Below are positions 47,250-59,800 of a DNA stretch of 64,000 nt, piece by piece; within the stretch, counting starts at the first letter, position 1, and every line of letters begins with the position of its first letter. Made by a program: the position numbers and the translations under genes. The notes under the pieces were generated by a model that saw nothing but the letters and a program-made list of their open reading frames with translations, was not told the origin of the DNA and searched no databases. This DNA is from Petrolisthes cinctipes (lineage: Eukaryota; Arthropoda; Malacostraca; Decapoda; Porcellanidae), in assembly GCA_033782935.1 (NCBI GenBank), contig JAWQEG010000716.1, positions 114,501-178,500 on the forward strand. Reading direction: 5' to 3'.

Positions 47250-48310
47250 AGTTTAACCCCCCCAGCCAAGATGGCGACGAAGGAGCTCACGGTTAACCTG
47301 CTCCGCATGTAACATTTAATTTCAGGCGTCTCAACAAAACTGAGTGACTGAGTCTGTGCCGAAACATCTACTATCGCCTTGACGTCCAATAAAACGTGTC
47401 AAACCTCAGCAGTGACAATGTGTGCAAACTAAACCGATCCTGTGATATAAAAGTGACTGCTATCAACATAAACAAACATGGCGACGGACGACACCCCACC
47501 AACGCTGCAGGTCTGTGACACATCTGAACCCTCTCGAGTTAATTCTCTCCTCGTGAACCCTACTAGACACTCTTTGAACAATTAAACTAAAGGAGAACTT
47601 CAAAAACACTGTCGCGACCTAGGTCATAGTAAAATATGGGTAACAAAAGACAAACTCATAGACATAATACTCGGCCACGAAAAGTAAACACTGAATCAAA
47701 ACCAAAATTAGTATAGTGAAACCTCACCCGAACTATCGTTGAACAGGGAAGCAGCGAGTTTTCAGCAACTAGTAAACGGCATGGACGCATTGAAGGACAA
47801 ACTCGCCACGAAAGATCTTGAAATCGAATTAATTAACCAAGAAATCAGGACTGCCTACTCAATCACTGACCAACAGCAGCATAAAATCGCGGCGCTGGAG
47901 AAACGCATGGAACGTGACCCTGAAGCAATGGTGAATAACCTACTGACCCCCAACAACAACGTCGGAATAAGCGGATCTCGGTGATTGAGAGGCAGCAGGC
48001 AAGAGGCATTCAGGCCTCTCAGGCAACATCAATACAAGAGACCACCCCATAAGTTGACGAAAACAACGAAACAGCACCCCACCCTACATACCCTCGACAT
48101 CTTACTACGAGATCCCAACGGCCCAGAACAGCACCTTACTTCTCTGTGACAACAACATTGAACAGGTATTAACAAAAGATTTGACTGATAATTGTTCTAT
48201 TAGGACCCTGAGAGAAGCTAATGTAAACCTAATCAGATGCTGGGTATCGGAAAAACTCAGTTGGGCACCCTCCACTTGTATCTTATACTGTGGATTATCT
48301 TCTTGAGAAA
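47250..48310 (+). pseudogene. CR1-like LINE 5' end and ORF1 remnant
   Basis: The leader is followed by ATG at 47478: MATDDTPPTLQVCDTSEPSR, VNSLLVNPTRHSLNN, stop, TKGELQKHCRDLGHSKIWVT and KDKLIDIIL. The last two blocks resemble the SAP-like helix pair in ORF1 of crustacean CR1-type LINEs (from memory of the family, not checked). A 81-codon open stretch (47739-47984) is coiled-coil-like (LKDKLATKDLEIELINQEIR, HKIAALEKRME). Then NIEQVLTKDLTDN, REANVNLIRCWVSEKL and CILYCG (~48150-48300) match the next ORF1 domain. Sequence homology stops at ~48310. Two or more stops inactivate it. Confidence 0.7.
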
Positions 48311-51300
48311 TGTAACACCCCTATTTTATATATATATATATAGTTATTTGGAGTATTTACGGGTGATAGGGTAGGAATTTCATATAAGATTGTACGGAGT
48401 AGCCAGGCCGAGATTATCAATGACGATGATAATCTCGGTGGTGGGCTTCTTCTGAAAATGTTACATATGATGAACAGTACAAATAATGTTTATAGTTAGA
48501 GGTTATAGATGAACAATAAAAATAGTTATTATAGTTAGGTAAATAGGTGAAATTGTGGAATAATCAAAACCATAGGTGAGTTTATTAGGGCTGGAAAATA
48601 CTTGTTAATTAAGAGGTGAATGAAGAATATTAATTGGAGTACAGGGAATAACCTGCAATTATAATTCATAATTACGAACCTAACGCTCCTATGATGGTAC
48701 CTGTATTTTAACAGTATCTTACTTAGAAGAATTATTTTAGTAAGATGGGCTCTTAGGGTTTAGCTAGGATGGTCCATTTTCTATGTAGCATAGCAATACA
48801 TGCCATATATATATATATATGTAATACCACAATATAATACTTGAACAGAGGAAGAAGACACCGTATTTGAGTACAGGAATATATGTGTAAATTATAATAT
48901 GTAACTGAATATACACCAGTAATGGTGGAACTGATAAGAATGCCATAATTAGCAATACGAAGGACTACTTTGCTTGAAGGGGGGGGGAGAAGGGAGCAGG
49001 CTAGGCTGTCCCTTCCTGGTTCTACTTCCGGCTTTTGGTGTGACAGGTAAGAGCTGAAGCTCGTTGGTTCCCCTTAATTATATGGTATTGTGAATATTAT
49101 GAATGGTGAATTAGTTAGTCCAGTGATTGAATTTAAATAACCGAAGAATATTGTGTGTTATCGTAAGGACATAGTACTAATGTATATTTGTTTTGCTCAT
49201 TCTACTTCCAGCTTTTGGTGTGACAGCTGGGAGAAGCAGCCATTTATTAGTAGCAAACCCTTGAGCAACTTGACACCCATGTGGTGAATAATATTAATAA
49301 TAATTACTGGCAATTCACAATCCGAATAATGTTATTACAATTAACAATTGCAAATTACAAGTGGCAATTGGCAATTGACAATTACGGATGGCAATTAACT
49401 GTTACAAATGGCAATTTACAATTCAAGTAAAAGAATTAGAATATCGATGTTTAGGATGTGAGTTTTTTTTAAATATCGTGATCATTGTTTTTATATGTGG
49501 ATTTAAGTGCGTTTAGATCTCTGTCAAAGTCAGCGAGATACTGAATACTTCATATCATGATTTTGACAGAACGGGGATTAGGAACTATTAACAAGGGAGG
49601 GGGGTAATATAATAGTATTATATTATTATTGTATTTACATTTATGTCTTTTCCCGCAATATAATTGTAAATAAACTGGTTTACAATTAGTTGAGTATTTC
49701 TGTTACCGATATAGATATTAATTCTCAATTCACGTCACTGATCATACCCCTGTTAAAATTGTAGTTTGGGTTGCTTACTTGCGCGCCTAAATAAGCTAAC
49801 ACAAAGCTACCCTTCCGGTGTGTGTTCACTTGATTCCCCTTGTCAACTTGGTCTGGTGGTGGCTGCGTATACCTATAGTACTGAGGGAGGACTGGACTTG
49901 TCCTGTTCCTCATCAGTCTCTTATTTTTTTTTTTCCAGACCAGGTTGATCCAGCTTTAGGATAGAGTAGTAGTGTAGTATTCTGTATCTCAGTATGCAGC
50001 AGGGTATACCAAACTCCACAAAATCAACATGTGTTTATTGGTGAGGGGTGAAGTACATACAAGTACAGTATAGGTACACAGTAACTGGAACAAGGTATTA
50101 CTCATAGAGGAGTATAAGTTGGTGAGTGTGAGCCGGTTGGCTAGTCTTCCAGTAGGAGTTGGTGAGTGTGAGCCGGTTGGCTAGTCTGCTGTTGTCCTCT
50201 CTGCTGCTGGAGTTGTTCTACCCTTTCCTCGGTTGTCTGTCCCAATTTATATCGTAGGACAGTGGGCGGAGCTAGTAATCTTAGTAATTAAATCTAGGCC
50301 TAGCCAATGGTATGAGTTGGGAGGCGTAGCTTATCCAGGTATTCTAAAAGGTTGTTTCTGGGTGCAGCTTCCTGTGTCTACACACCTGATCTGAGCTGAG
50401 GTGAAGTGAGTGGTAATCCATTCATGGGGGAAACCCTTTCTACCTGTGACCTGACCTGACCCGTGTGTGTGACTACCTGCCACTCCTTTGTGTATGTGTG
50501 TGTGTATGTGAATGCGCACCACAGTAGCATACACTGGTGGCGTTTTGTTTTGTTTTGGGCAGTGGGTTTTGAGTTCCTCCCAATTTAGATTAAATTGGCA
50601 ATTAATAAACTATATAATTAAGGGAAATATCCCCTTTACACTGATGCCAATAACAGGGGAACAAAAATCTTCCTTTACAAAAACGAACCACGGGAGCAAT
50701 TATAGACGATATGAGTGCCCTTGTTCGTGAGCTAAAGAGGAAAAATGAAGCAATGAAAATTTATGTTTGTGAACTTGTCCCCAATCTGAACACAGGCATA
50801 TTGCAAGCAAATATTAATTACCTTAAACGACAATATCATGAAAAGGAGTGAAGCTAATGAACTCCCAATTGTAAAAACTGACCAAGCCTTCAGACTGGCG
50901 ACAGGTAAGATTGATGACATGTGATTCTCATCAAACAATGAATATTCAGCAGACATTCTAAACAGGTTTGGTACACTTAGAATATTACGAATCATAGCCA
51001 AGCAAAATTTCCTGTATACAACATATGTATTATACATTTAATACCATAACCAAATACTCTTAGCTTTGTTAACGTCAGGTCCGCAGTAAAATGTATATAG
51101 TGTTAACTTGTTTTGACATTAAATCATTGGGAACTATTCACCGCATCTCTCTCTTCCTTGAGCACTTCAACAAGAGAGTTATAGACACTAGCACTTCTAC
51201 ATAAAGAGAGTTATAGACACTAGCCCCTTTAGGCTGAGAAGTTGTAGTGGAGAAACCCTGACAGTGGCCCTTACACAGGAGTCTTTCTTTAGGTAGCAGC

Positions 51301-51829
51301 ACAACTTATAGCTGGTGGCTACAACACTCACCACCCACCAACAAGATTAGCTCCCGGTAGTCTGCCACAGACCAGGATAGGTTGTTAGGTCAGGTCAGGT
51401 CGGTTCTAAAGCAAATTAACACTATTTGTGCTACCTAAAAATTGGAAAACCCAAGCCAACTTCTGCCAAAAGCTGGGTGATGGGGTATGGCCAAAATAGG
51501 ATATTTTCTCAATAAATGGATGTTAAAATCGAACGAATTACATAAAAACTATAGGAAAAACTATGTTTTGTCAGAAAATTTTACACGTGTGCAACTCAGA
51601 AAATTTACAGTTATTTTGTCCAATACTGTACTCAAGACTGAAAAATTCCATTGTTATAATTTACTATACTGTATCGGTAATTTATTTATTATAATTTATC
51701 TTACAGTACAGGTAATATTATATAACTTTGTAATTATATGTGTATTGTAGCTAGGCAGTATATATTATTTATGTACTATAGATATACAGTATATACTACA
51801 TATGTGTAGGCTATATAACCACCAGTGCA
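48310..51829. other. Intergenic; small direct repeats only
   Basis: Features seen: a perfect-arm hairpin around CCGAGATTATCA...TGATAATCTCGG (48409-48439); a repeated phrase CTTCC(G/A)GCTTTTGGTGTGAC (~49026 and ~49207); CAATT-rich sequence (49300-49430); a 36-bp direct repeat containing TTGGTGAGTGTGAGCCGGTT (50119 and 50159); and a repeated AGAGAGTTATAGACACTAGC (~51172 and 51206). No gene or transposon was recognised. Confidence 0.5.
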
Positions 51830-51983
51830 TGTACACTCACGAGCACTAATATCTGCTCAGGGTTTGGTCCTTCCTTCCACCCCCTACCCTGGACAGAGGG
51901 AAGAGGGGGATCGGAGCTGGGGGAGAGAGTCTACCCCGCCTGCATATTATCCAAGTCTGGAAGGGTATATGTCAGTGCTTGAT

Positions 51984-52026
51984 TTGGTTAGGTTAAGGTT
52001 AGGTCCAGTTTAGGTTAGGTTAAGTT
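51984..52026 (+). repeat. Degenerate TTAGG-type telomere-like repeat
   Basis: Contains GGTTAGGTTAAGGTTAGGTC and AGTTTAGGTTAGGTTAAG, five TTAGG units with spacers. TTAGG is the usual arthropod telomeric unit. It lies in the left loop of the outer inverted repeat and has no counterpart on the right. Confidence 0.6.
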
Positions 52027-52104
52027 GACAGTAGGTAAAATAAGCTGGGAAAGAGAATGAAACTATTTCAAATATTATCCCATGGTTGGTTTTATCGTTA
52101 TAAT

Positions 52105-53478
52105 TGTTGCGGTTATTTTGCGAAATCGGTGATTTTGCAAAATTCCCGGTCATTTTGCAAATATACCAAAATCGTGGTATGTTTGCAAAATCACCTTAAT
52201 CGTGTGGTTACTTTGCAAAAAAACACACAAAAAGGTTATTTTGCAAAAATGTCAGGTTACTTTGCAAAAAAACATGATAACCGGGTGTTTTGCAAAATCC
52301 CCCATAATTTAGTATGTCACTTTGCAAAATAACAAAATATATAACCACAGCAACTGGCAGTTAGTTCTCAGTCGGGCATTAGTGAAGGTTCTTTCATTCG
52401 CTGGTTCACGCTTCTGCTTACAAGGAGTGAACTGATTTCTTTGAAAGGGCTAACAAAGACGTTGAAGCAATACTTGCCTGCTGGCAAAAAGATTATAACA
52501 CAACAAAATGGTCTGAGGGACTGCGCTTCGTGCAATGGCAGAAGAACACACGGTTTCACAGAGGAATTGGGAGAACACCCTATGAAGCAATGTTTGGCCA
52601 GAAATCTCATCTTGGCGTTACTGCAACGAATTTACCGGAGGACGTAGTGGATGGATTAGAGACGGAGGAGCAGCTCGCTGAAGCATTAGCAGCTGATAAC
52701 ATTCAGGACAGCACAACTTCCATGTGCAAGGACTGTGGAGGTCCTTGCTCTATGGATGATGATATCTGCCATCTCTGTGAACGAAAGCTGGGGATTCAAG
52801 CTGAACGAGAAGGAGCTAGAAGAAAGCAACACAGTCAAGCAGAGAAAATGCAGCTGGTGTCAACTATGCGTTTCAAGAAAGCGGAGGTCGGTGACAGTGT
52901 AATGGTTCCGATCCCTCTTGTTGATCGTGGGCGCGCAGAATTCCCTAATGCGAAGGCTGTTGTACTTCAAGTGGATGACAGTGGGACATGCAAACTTGGA
53001 ACGAGGCACGGGATTTTGAAACAACTTTACTCGAGAAATCAGTTCACTCCTTGTGAGCAGCAGTTCCTGTCAATTGATGATGTGCCCCAGGAAAAAGAGA
53101 TAAGCTTACGTGAAGTAGCAAATGCAGATTCTGTGGGCCATGGACAAGGATTTATAAAGTGTACCTGCTCTATGTCTTGTAATAACAACAGATGTAAGTG
53201 TTTTAAAAATCAGAATGTCTGCAACAGCCGATGCAAATGTGGTTCTTCATGTAAAAACAAGTAAACTTTAATAATTCTAAATTGCTTCTTTATCTTTGTA
53301 TTAAAATTTGTTTATTCTTCTATAGTAATGTCAACTATTTTGGTAAAGTACTTGAATACTTGATATAAAACAATATTTATTTATTGAAATAAAATAAAAA
53401 TGGTCAACGTCTACACTTTATCATCCAAAATGAAAGAACCTTTACTGATGCCCGACAGAGAACTGCCTCACCAGTTAC

Positions 53479-53519
<41 letters not shown>

Positions 53520-53825
53520 ACATACTTCACTAATGCCCGACTGAGAACTAACTGTCTCACCAGTTACACCAGCCAGTTGCTGTGGTTATATATTTTGTTA
53601 TTTTGCAAAATGACATACTAAATTATGGGGGATTTTGCAAAACACCCGGTTATCATGTTTTTTTGCAAAGTAACCTGACATTTTTGCAAAATAACCTTTT
53701 TGTGTGTTTTTTTGCAAAGTAACCACACGATTAAGGTGATTTTGCAAACATACCACGATTTTGGTATATTTGCAAAATGACCGGGAATTTTGCAAAATCA
53801 CCGATTTCGCAAAATAACCGCAACA
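52105..53825 (+). mobile_element. Ginger-like DNA transposon, internally deleted
   Basis: Termini TGTTGCGGTTATTTTGCG and its inverse CGCAAAATAACCGCAACA fit the TGTNR...YNACA consensus of Ginger elements. The flanks are a perfect 4-bp duplication TAAT (52101-52104 and 53826-53829), also Ginger-like. The inverted repeats are ~270-300 bp and consist of about ten subterminal copies of GGTNATTTTGCAAAAT with variable spacers. The right arm carries an extra (CA)n tract (53481-53513) and a partial duplication of CTAATGCCCGACTGAGAACT. Only the C-terminal part of the integrase remains, so it cannot move alone. Confidence 0.88.
52427..53264 (+). pseudogene. Integrase C-terminal region with CXC-type Cys-rich tail (KRBA2/Ginger-like)
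   Basis: Open from a stop at ~52418 to TAA at 53262. FFERANKDVEAILACWQKDY, then NTTKWSEGLRFVQWQKNTRF, HRGIGRTPYEAMFG is the end of a retroviral-type DDE core; the E of FERAN is the third catalytic residue. Next come LGVTATNLPEDVV and LETEEQLAEAL. A CKDCGG...CHLC zinc pair (~52730) and VGDSVMVPIPLVDRGRAE, LGTRHGILKQLYSRNQFTPC follow. The tail KCTCSMSCNNNRCKCFKNQN VCNSRCKCGSSCKNK is a CXC-like metal-binding domain. This architecture is what I know from KRBA2-like integrases. The N-terminal zinc finger and first two catalytic Asp are missing, and no proper ATG opens the frame. The rest is strikingly free of stops. Confidence 0.85.
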
Positions 53826-53990
53826 TAATCACTAACTGACAACTAGAGGATGAAGGTGAGGGAAGTTGGGAGGGGTGAAGGCGGGGTAAACTCTCTCCCC
53901 CAGCTCCGATCCCCCTCTTCCCTCTGTCCAGGGTAGGGGGTCGAAGGGAGGACCAAATCCTGAGCAGAAATTAGTACCCGTGAGTGTACA

Positions 53991-54097
53991 GCTACTATCC
54001 TGAAGCATAATTTCAAGAAGGGAGACTTCCACTTCCTTTCATCCCTTGCTTTCCGACCGTACTGCGCCACCAGGAAAAAAATCACCAGGAGAAGCAT
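53991..54097 (-). CDS. Candidate signal-peptide exon abutting the outer repeat
   Basis: On the minus strand an ATG at 54097, in the favourable context GCTGCCATGC, opens MLLLVIFFLVAQYGRKARDE then RKWKSPFLKLCFRIVA. It runs without a stop into the outer inverted repeat at 53990. A strongly hydrophobic start followed by a basic segment fits a signal peptide or type II anchor. The frame continues through the repeat, so the true exon may have been cut by that structure. No domain identifies it. Confidence 0.3.
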
Positions 54098-54683
54098 GGC
54101 AGCAAGAGGATTATGAGGATACACCCTGAGAAAGAAGAGAAAGGTGGAGGAAACTAACAGTGATGGGAACTACTGTGCAGGGTCTCACTAAATGGGAATA
54201 TTGACCCGTAAATCTTTAACTGCCCGTATCTCAAGAGTATGTTCATTACATGTTCAAACGCATCTTCTCCTATAGTTATTAAACAAATATAAATCTCTTT
54301 GATCTTATGGAAAGAAAAATTTATCATCAAAAGAACTGTGTAGGAGAAATGGAACTGTGTGTGATAGGAAACTGAAAAAAAAGTGAATGAAAGTAAAAAA
54401 AAAAGTGAAAATTTAATATATTTGTTTACATATTTTGAAATATTCTACAAAAATGTAATAATGAGTAAAGGAAAAATGTAGCAACACATTTGTAATTGTT
54501 ATATGACTTAGAATCACATGATAAACGGAAAAACCTGTAAATAAAACCATTGTAAAGTAGCTCCAGTTATTTTTATCCAAAGTTTCCCAAAACTCTCAAT
54601 ACAATATTCATTAAAAAAAATATTCAAGCAAGATTAACTAGAACAATAGAAATATTACATGTGGGGTCATCTGACTTTCGTTT

Positions 54684-54800
<117 letters not shown>

Positions 54801-56459
54801 CTCTGGAACTACCAATCTGGTGTGGGTGGCCACAACAGGGGGTTCATAGTTGAAATAGGTCGATTAATCAATCTTTGGTAAGGGTGATGGGAAGTGGTAG
54901 CTGGCTGGAAGAATTGTCCCAAGCACTGTAACTCACACACACGCTGCTGTCTCGGATAGCTCAGATGATGTAAGTTACTCACTCCCTACTGGTCGGACCG
55001 CCTCTTGCCCCTGTAAGTGTAGAGGACAGACGTGCACAGGCGAGGGGAAACTTCTGATAGGATTGTGAGGAGACAGAAACACATGATCGACTCTCGGCAG
55101 CGGGTGGGTTGTTGTCGTTCTTTCTTTCTTTGCTTGTGTGAAAGCGGGTTGGGTAGTGATGGTGAAAAAGGTGGGAGTAAACATTATAGGTACGAATAGT
55201 GCTGTACGAAATGGAAGTAGTGGTTGAGTTAGTAGTGATGGAGGTAGGGACGGAGATGCAGGTAGTAGGAAGGAGAAAAATTTACGTAACACTATTGGGG
55301 GAGGGAAGGAGTGATCGATAGGAGAGGTGGAGGGATGGGAGAGGTAGGGGTGACTGGAAAATAATGGGTTGGGAGGGGTAGAAGGGGATGGAAGAAAGGA
55401 GAGATGAGAGCGGTTGTGGGGTAAGAACTAGAATAAGGAAGCCGCGGGTCATGATTGGTTCGTTACCAGTCTGTGATTGCCTCAAAATCAATGTCGACGA
55501 CGAAACCCGATTTTATCCCGAAAGGAAGAAAAAAGAAATAACATATATCGACGAGAAAAATAAGAATCAATATTGGATAAAAGAGAAACAACGGTAAGAG
55601 AGTGTCCAGTTTAGACAAATTGAACACGTTGGTATAATAGTTAACTCTTTCAGGTCTAAAACGTAATTTGTCGTAAGTATTGCATAGGATACTAAGATAC
55701 ATGAATTTGTATTATTACTTTATTATTATATTGTATTTTCCTTGTAAAGTAAGGACAGAATCTTTTGCAAGGAAAACTAAATATTTACTTTCTGTATCTG
55801 CTCTTTTTTATCTCAAGCGATATAGTATCCCCACCCAGTAAAAAAAGGAAAATGGGGTATTGATGATGATGATGATGATGGTGTTTTGTTTGTGTAATAT
55901 ACAATAATCCCAGTCATGTTAAGAAATGAATTCTCATCAAATAACATGACATTGTCAATTAAATCTTCCTCTTAACCAATATACTGCATACGTTGTTTCA
56001 CATATCGTTTTTTGAACAGTTGTTGCTAGCCAGTTCGCGCCCACACCAGCTACCTGTATTTTTTTCATATTCATAAATCAGCCTTTGTGGATATGGCAAA
56101 TGGTATACATCATGTATCATATCCATTACCATCTATGTAAATTCAACCTGGTTCTTTATCATCCAGGGATCAGTAAATATCCATGAATAGATACAACAAT
56201 ATATAACTCGCACACAACAGATATAAATAACCAGCGTGATAAATGAACTAATCCCTGACAGTATGCGTTAGTTATATTTGGCTGCATGCCTAGTCACTCG
56301 AGTCAGGTTTTCAGTCATCCAAAACGACAACATTAGGCGAAGTAAATGATCAGGGGTGGAAACAAAAGAGATCGTTAGCTAATTTTCGTCGCTAATACCG
56401 ATATCGGTAATAACTAACTACAGGTAGGCGTCGTTAACTTCGTCCTGATCCAAGAAACC
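54801..56459. other. Intergenic, nothing recognised
   Basis: No supported gene. A Pro/Ser/Thr-rich minus-strand frame at 54975-55292 looks compositional. A (GAT)n tract lies at ~55862-55881. Confidence 0.4.
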
Positions 56460-56671
56460 TCTGCTCTCCCGTTGTTAGGAGCGCAGTAACTTGTACACGC
56501 TTTTGATTGGCTGAAGCTATCAATGACGTCATGGACACCTTGTAGCCAATCACGAGGCGTGTGACAATACGCGTTTGTTTACAAACCGCGATCAGCTGGC
56601 AGCTGTCAAAACAAGTGTCTTCATATCGGTCTACTGAGTCTACTCGCCTTATTCATTTCAAACTACAGCAG
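56460..56671 (+). promoter_or_regulatory. Candidate promoter and 5' exon
   Basis: A compact GC-richer block: inverted CCAAT box GATTGG (56505-56510), a perfect CRE palindrome TGACGTCA (56524-56531), a forward CCAAT (56546-56550) and E-box-like CAGCTG sites (~56593 and ~56600). Transcribed rightward, it would give a short non-coding exon ending at 56671 in a canonical donor CAG|GTAAGT (56669-56677). No TATA box or clear initiator is seen. The intron would enter the satellite 170 bp later. This is pattern-based inference; the elements could be coincidental. Confidence 0.45.
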
Positions 56672-56838
56672 GTAAGTTCACAGTTTTTAATTACTATCTG
56701 AAAATGGTTTTTGAAGTCATACTGAATGTAAATGATGACTGGTTATGATATAGTTAGAGATTTTATCCATACTTTATATGGTAATTACATTAATCATTCA
56801 GTATACAGTACTTGGTTTAAGCATTACAATAATTATTA

Positions 56839-59800
56839 TCATTTCGCCCACACTGTGGAGTCATTTCGCCAACAGGTCATTTCGCCCACACTATGGGGTC
56901 ATTTCGCCCACAGGTCATTTCGCCCACACTATGGAGTCATTTCGCCAAAACTGTGGAGTCATTTCGCCCACAGGTCATTTCGCCCACACTGTGGAGTCAT
57001 TTCTCCCACAGGTCATTTCGCCCACACTGTGGAGTCATTTCGCCCACAGGTCATTTCGCCCACACTGTGGAGTCATTTCGCCCACAGGTCATTTCGCCCA
57101 CACTATGGAGTCATTGTGCCCACAGGTCATTTCGTCCACACTGTGGAGTCATTTCGCCCACAGGCACATTTCGCCCACACTATAGAGTCATTTCGCCCTC
57201 ACTGTGTAGTCATTTCGCCCACAGGTCATTTCGCCCACACTGTGGAGTCATTTCGCCCACACTGTGGAGTCATTTCGCCCACAGGTCATTTCGCCCACAC
57301 TGTGGAGTCACTTCGTCCACACTGTGGAGTCATTTCGCCCACACTGTGGAGTCATTTCGCCCACACTGTGGAGTCATTTTGCCCACAGGTCATTTCGCCC
57401 ACACTGTGGAGTAATTTCGCCCACAGGTCATTTCGCTCACACTGAGGAGTCATTTCGCCGACACTATGGAGTCATTTAGCCAACAGGTCATTTCGCCCAC
57501 ACTGTGGAGTCATTTTGCCCACACTATGGAGTCATTTCGCCCACACTATGGAGTCATATCGCCCACACTGTGGAGTCATTTCGCCCACAGGTAATATCAC
57601 CCACACTATGGAGTCATTTCGCACACAGGTCATTTCGCCCACAGGTCATTTTGCCCACCCTATTGAGTCATTCCGCCCACAGGTCATTTCGCCCACAGGT
57701 CATTTCGCCCACAATGTGGAGTGATTTCGCCCACAGGTCATTTCGCCCACACTATGGATTCATTTCGTCCACAGGTCATTTCGCCCACACTGTGGAGTCA
57801 TTTCGCCCACAGGTCATTTCGCCCACACTGTGGAGTCATTTCCCCCACAGGTAATTTCGCCCACACTGTGGAGTCATTTCACCCACACTGTGGAGTCATT
57901 TCGCCCACACTATGGAGTCATTGCGCCCACATGTCAATTCGCCCACACTGTGGAGTCATTTCGCCCACAGGTCATTTCGCCCACACTGTGGAGTCATTTC
58001 GCCCACAGGTCATTTTGCCCACCCTATGGAGTCATTTCGCCCACACTGTGGAGTCATTTCGCCTACACAGTGGAGTCATTTCGCCCACACTGTGGAGTCA
58101 TTTCGCCCACAGGTCATTTCGCCCACACTGTGGAGTGATTTCGTCTACAGGTCATTTCGCCCACACTATGGAGTTATTTCGCCCACAGGTCATTTCGCCC
58201 ACACTGTGGAGTCATTTCGCCCACAGGTCATTTCGCCCACACTGTTGATTCATTTCACCCACAGGTCATTTCGCCCACATTGTGGAGTCATTTCGCCCAC
58301 AGGTCATTTCGCCCACACTATGGAGTCATTTCACCCACACTGTGGAGTCAGTTCGCCCACAGGTCATTTCGCCCACACTATGGAGTCATTGCGCCCACAG
58401 GTCATTTTGCCCACACTGTGGAGTAATTTCGCCCACAGGTCATTTCGCCCACACTGTGGAGTCATTTCGCCCACAGGTCATTTCGCCCACCCTATGGAGT
58501 CATTTCGCCAACAAGTCATTTCGCCCACACTGTGGAGTCATTTCGCCCACAGGTCATTTCGCCCACACTGTGGAGTCATTTCGCCCACAGGTCATTTCGC
58601 CCACACTATGCAGTCATTTCGCCTACAGGTCATTTCGCCCACACTGTGGAGTCATTTCGCCCACAGGTCATTTCACCCACACTGTTGAGTTATTTCGCCC
58701 TCAGGTCATTTCGCCCACACTGTGGAGTCATTTCACCCTCACTGTGGAGTCATTTCGCCCACAGGTCATTTCGCCCACACTATGGAGTCATTGCGCCAGC
58801 AAGTCATTTCGCCCACACTGTGGAATCATTTCGCCAACAGGTCATTTCGCCCACACTATGGAGTCATTTTGCCCACAGGTCATTTCGCCCACACTGTAGT
58901 CATTTCGCCCCCAGGTCATTTCGCCCACACTGTGTAGTCATTTCGCCCACACTGTGTAGTCATTTCGCCCACACTGTGGAGTCATTTCGCCCACAGGTCA
59001 TTTTGCCCACACTGTGGAGTCATTTCGCCCACACTGTGGAGTCATTTCGCCCACATTATGGAGTCATTTTGCCCACAGGTCATTTCGCCCACACTGTGTA
59101 GTCATTTCGCCCACAGGTCATTTCACCCACACTGTGGAGTCATTGCGCCCACAGGTCATTTTGCCCACACTGTGGAGTCATTTCGCCCACAGGTCGTGTC
59201 ACCCACACTGTGGAGTCATTTCACCCACACTGTGTAGTCATTTCGCCAACACTATGGAGTCATTTAGCCTACAGGTTATTTTGCCCACACTGTGGAGTCA
59301 TTTAGCCCACATGTCATTTCGCCCACAGGTCATTTCTCCCACACTATGTAATCATTTCGCCCACAGGTCATTTCGCCCACACTGTAGTCATTTCGCCCAC
59401 AGGTCATTTCGCCCACACTGTGTAGTCATTTCGTCTACACTGTGGAGTCATTTCGCCCACAGGTCATTTTGCCCACACTGTGGAGTCATTTCGCCCACAC
59501 TGTGGAGTCATTTCGCCCACAGGTCATTTCGCCCAAATTATGTAGTCATTTTGCCCACAGATCATTTCGCCCACACTGTGTAGTCATTTTGCCCATAGGT
59601 CATTTCACCCACACTGTGGAGTCATTGCGCCCACAGGTCATTTTGCCCACACTGTGGAGTCATTTCGCCCACACTGTGGAGTCATTTCGCCCACAGGTCA
59701 TGTCACCCACACTGTGGAGTCATTTCGCCCACACTGTGTAGTCATTTCGCCCACACTGTGGAGTCATTTCGCTCACAGGTCATTTCGCCCACACTGTGAA

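Larger units (their letters stand above)
51830..53990. repeat. Outer inverted repeat surrounding the Ginger-like element
   Basis: Arms 51830-~51942 and ~53878-53990 are inverted copies: TGTACACTCACG, CTAATNTCTGCTCAGG, CCCCCTACCCTGGACAGAGG, GGGGGATCGGAGCTGGGGGA. The arms lie outside the Ginger-like element's own target duplication, so they belong to an older structure into which it inserted. Four-base flanks (TGCA and GCTA) do not match, so no target duplication supports a transposon. Confidence 0.75.

Noticed and set aside
52097..52341. TTTTGCAAAAT series as a separate satellite
   Set aside because: It is confined to the two inverted arms and bounded by the TAAT duplication, so it is the transposon's subterminal repeat.
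54975..55292. 105-codon Pro/Thr-rich minus-strand frame
   Set aside because: Composition follows a purine/pyrimidine bias of the region. No domain and no conserved start context.
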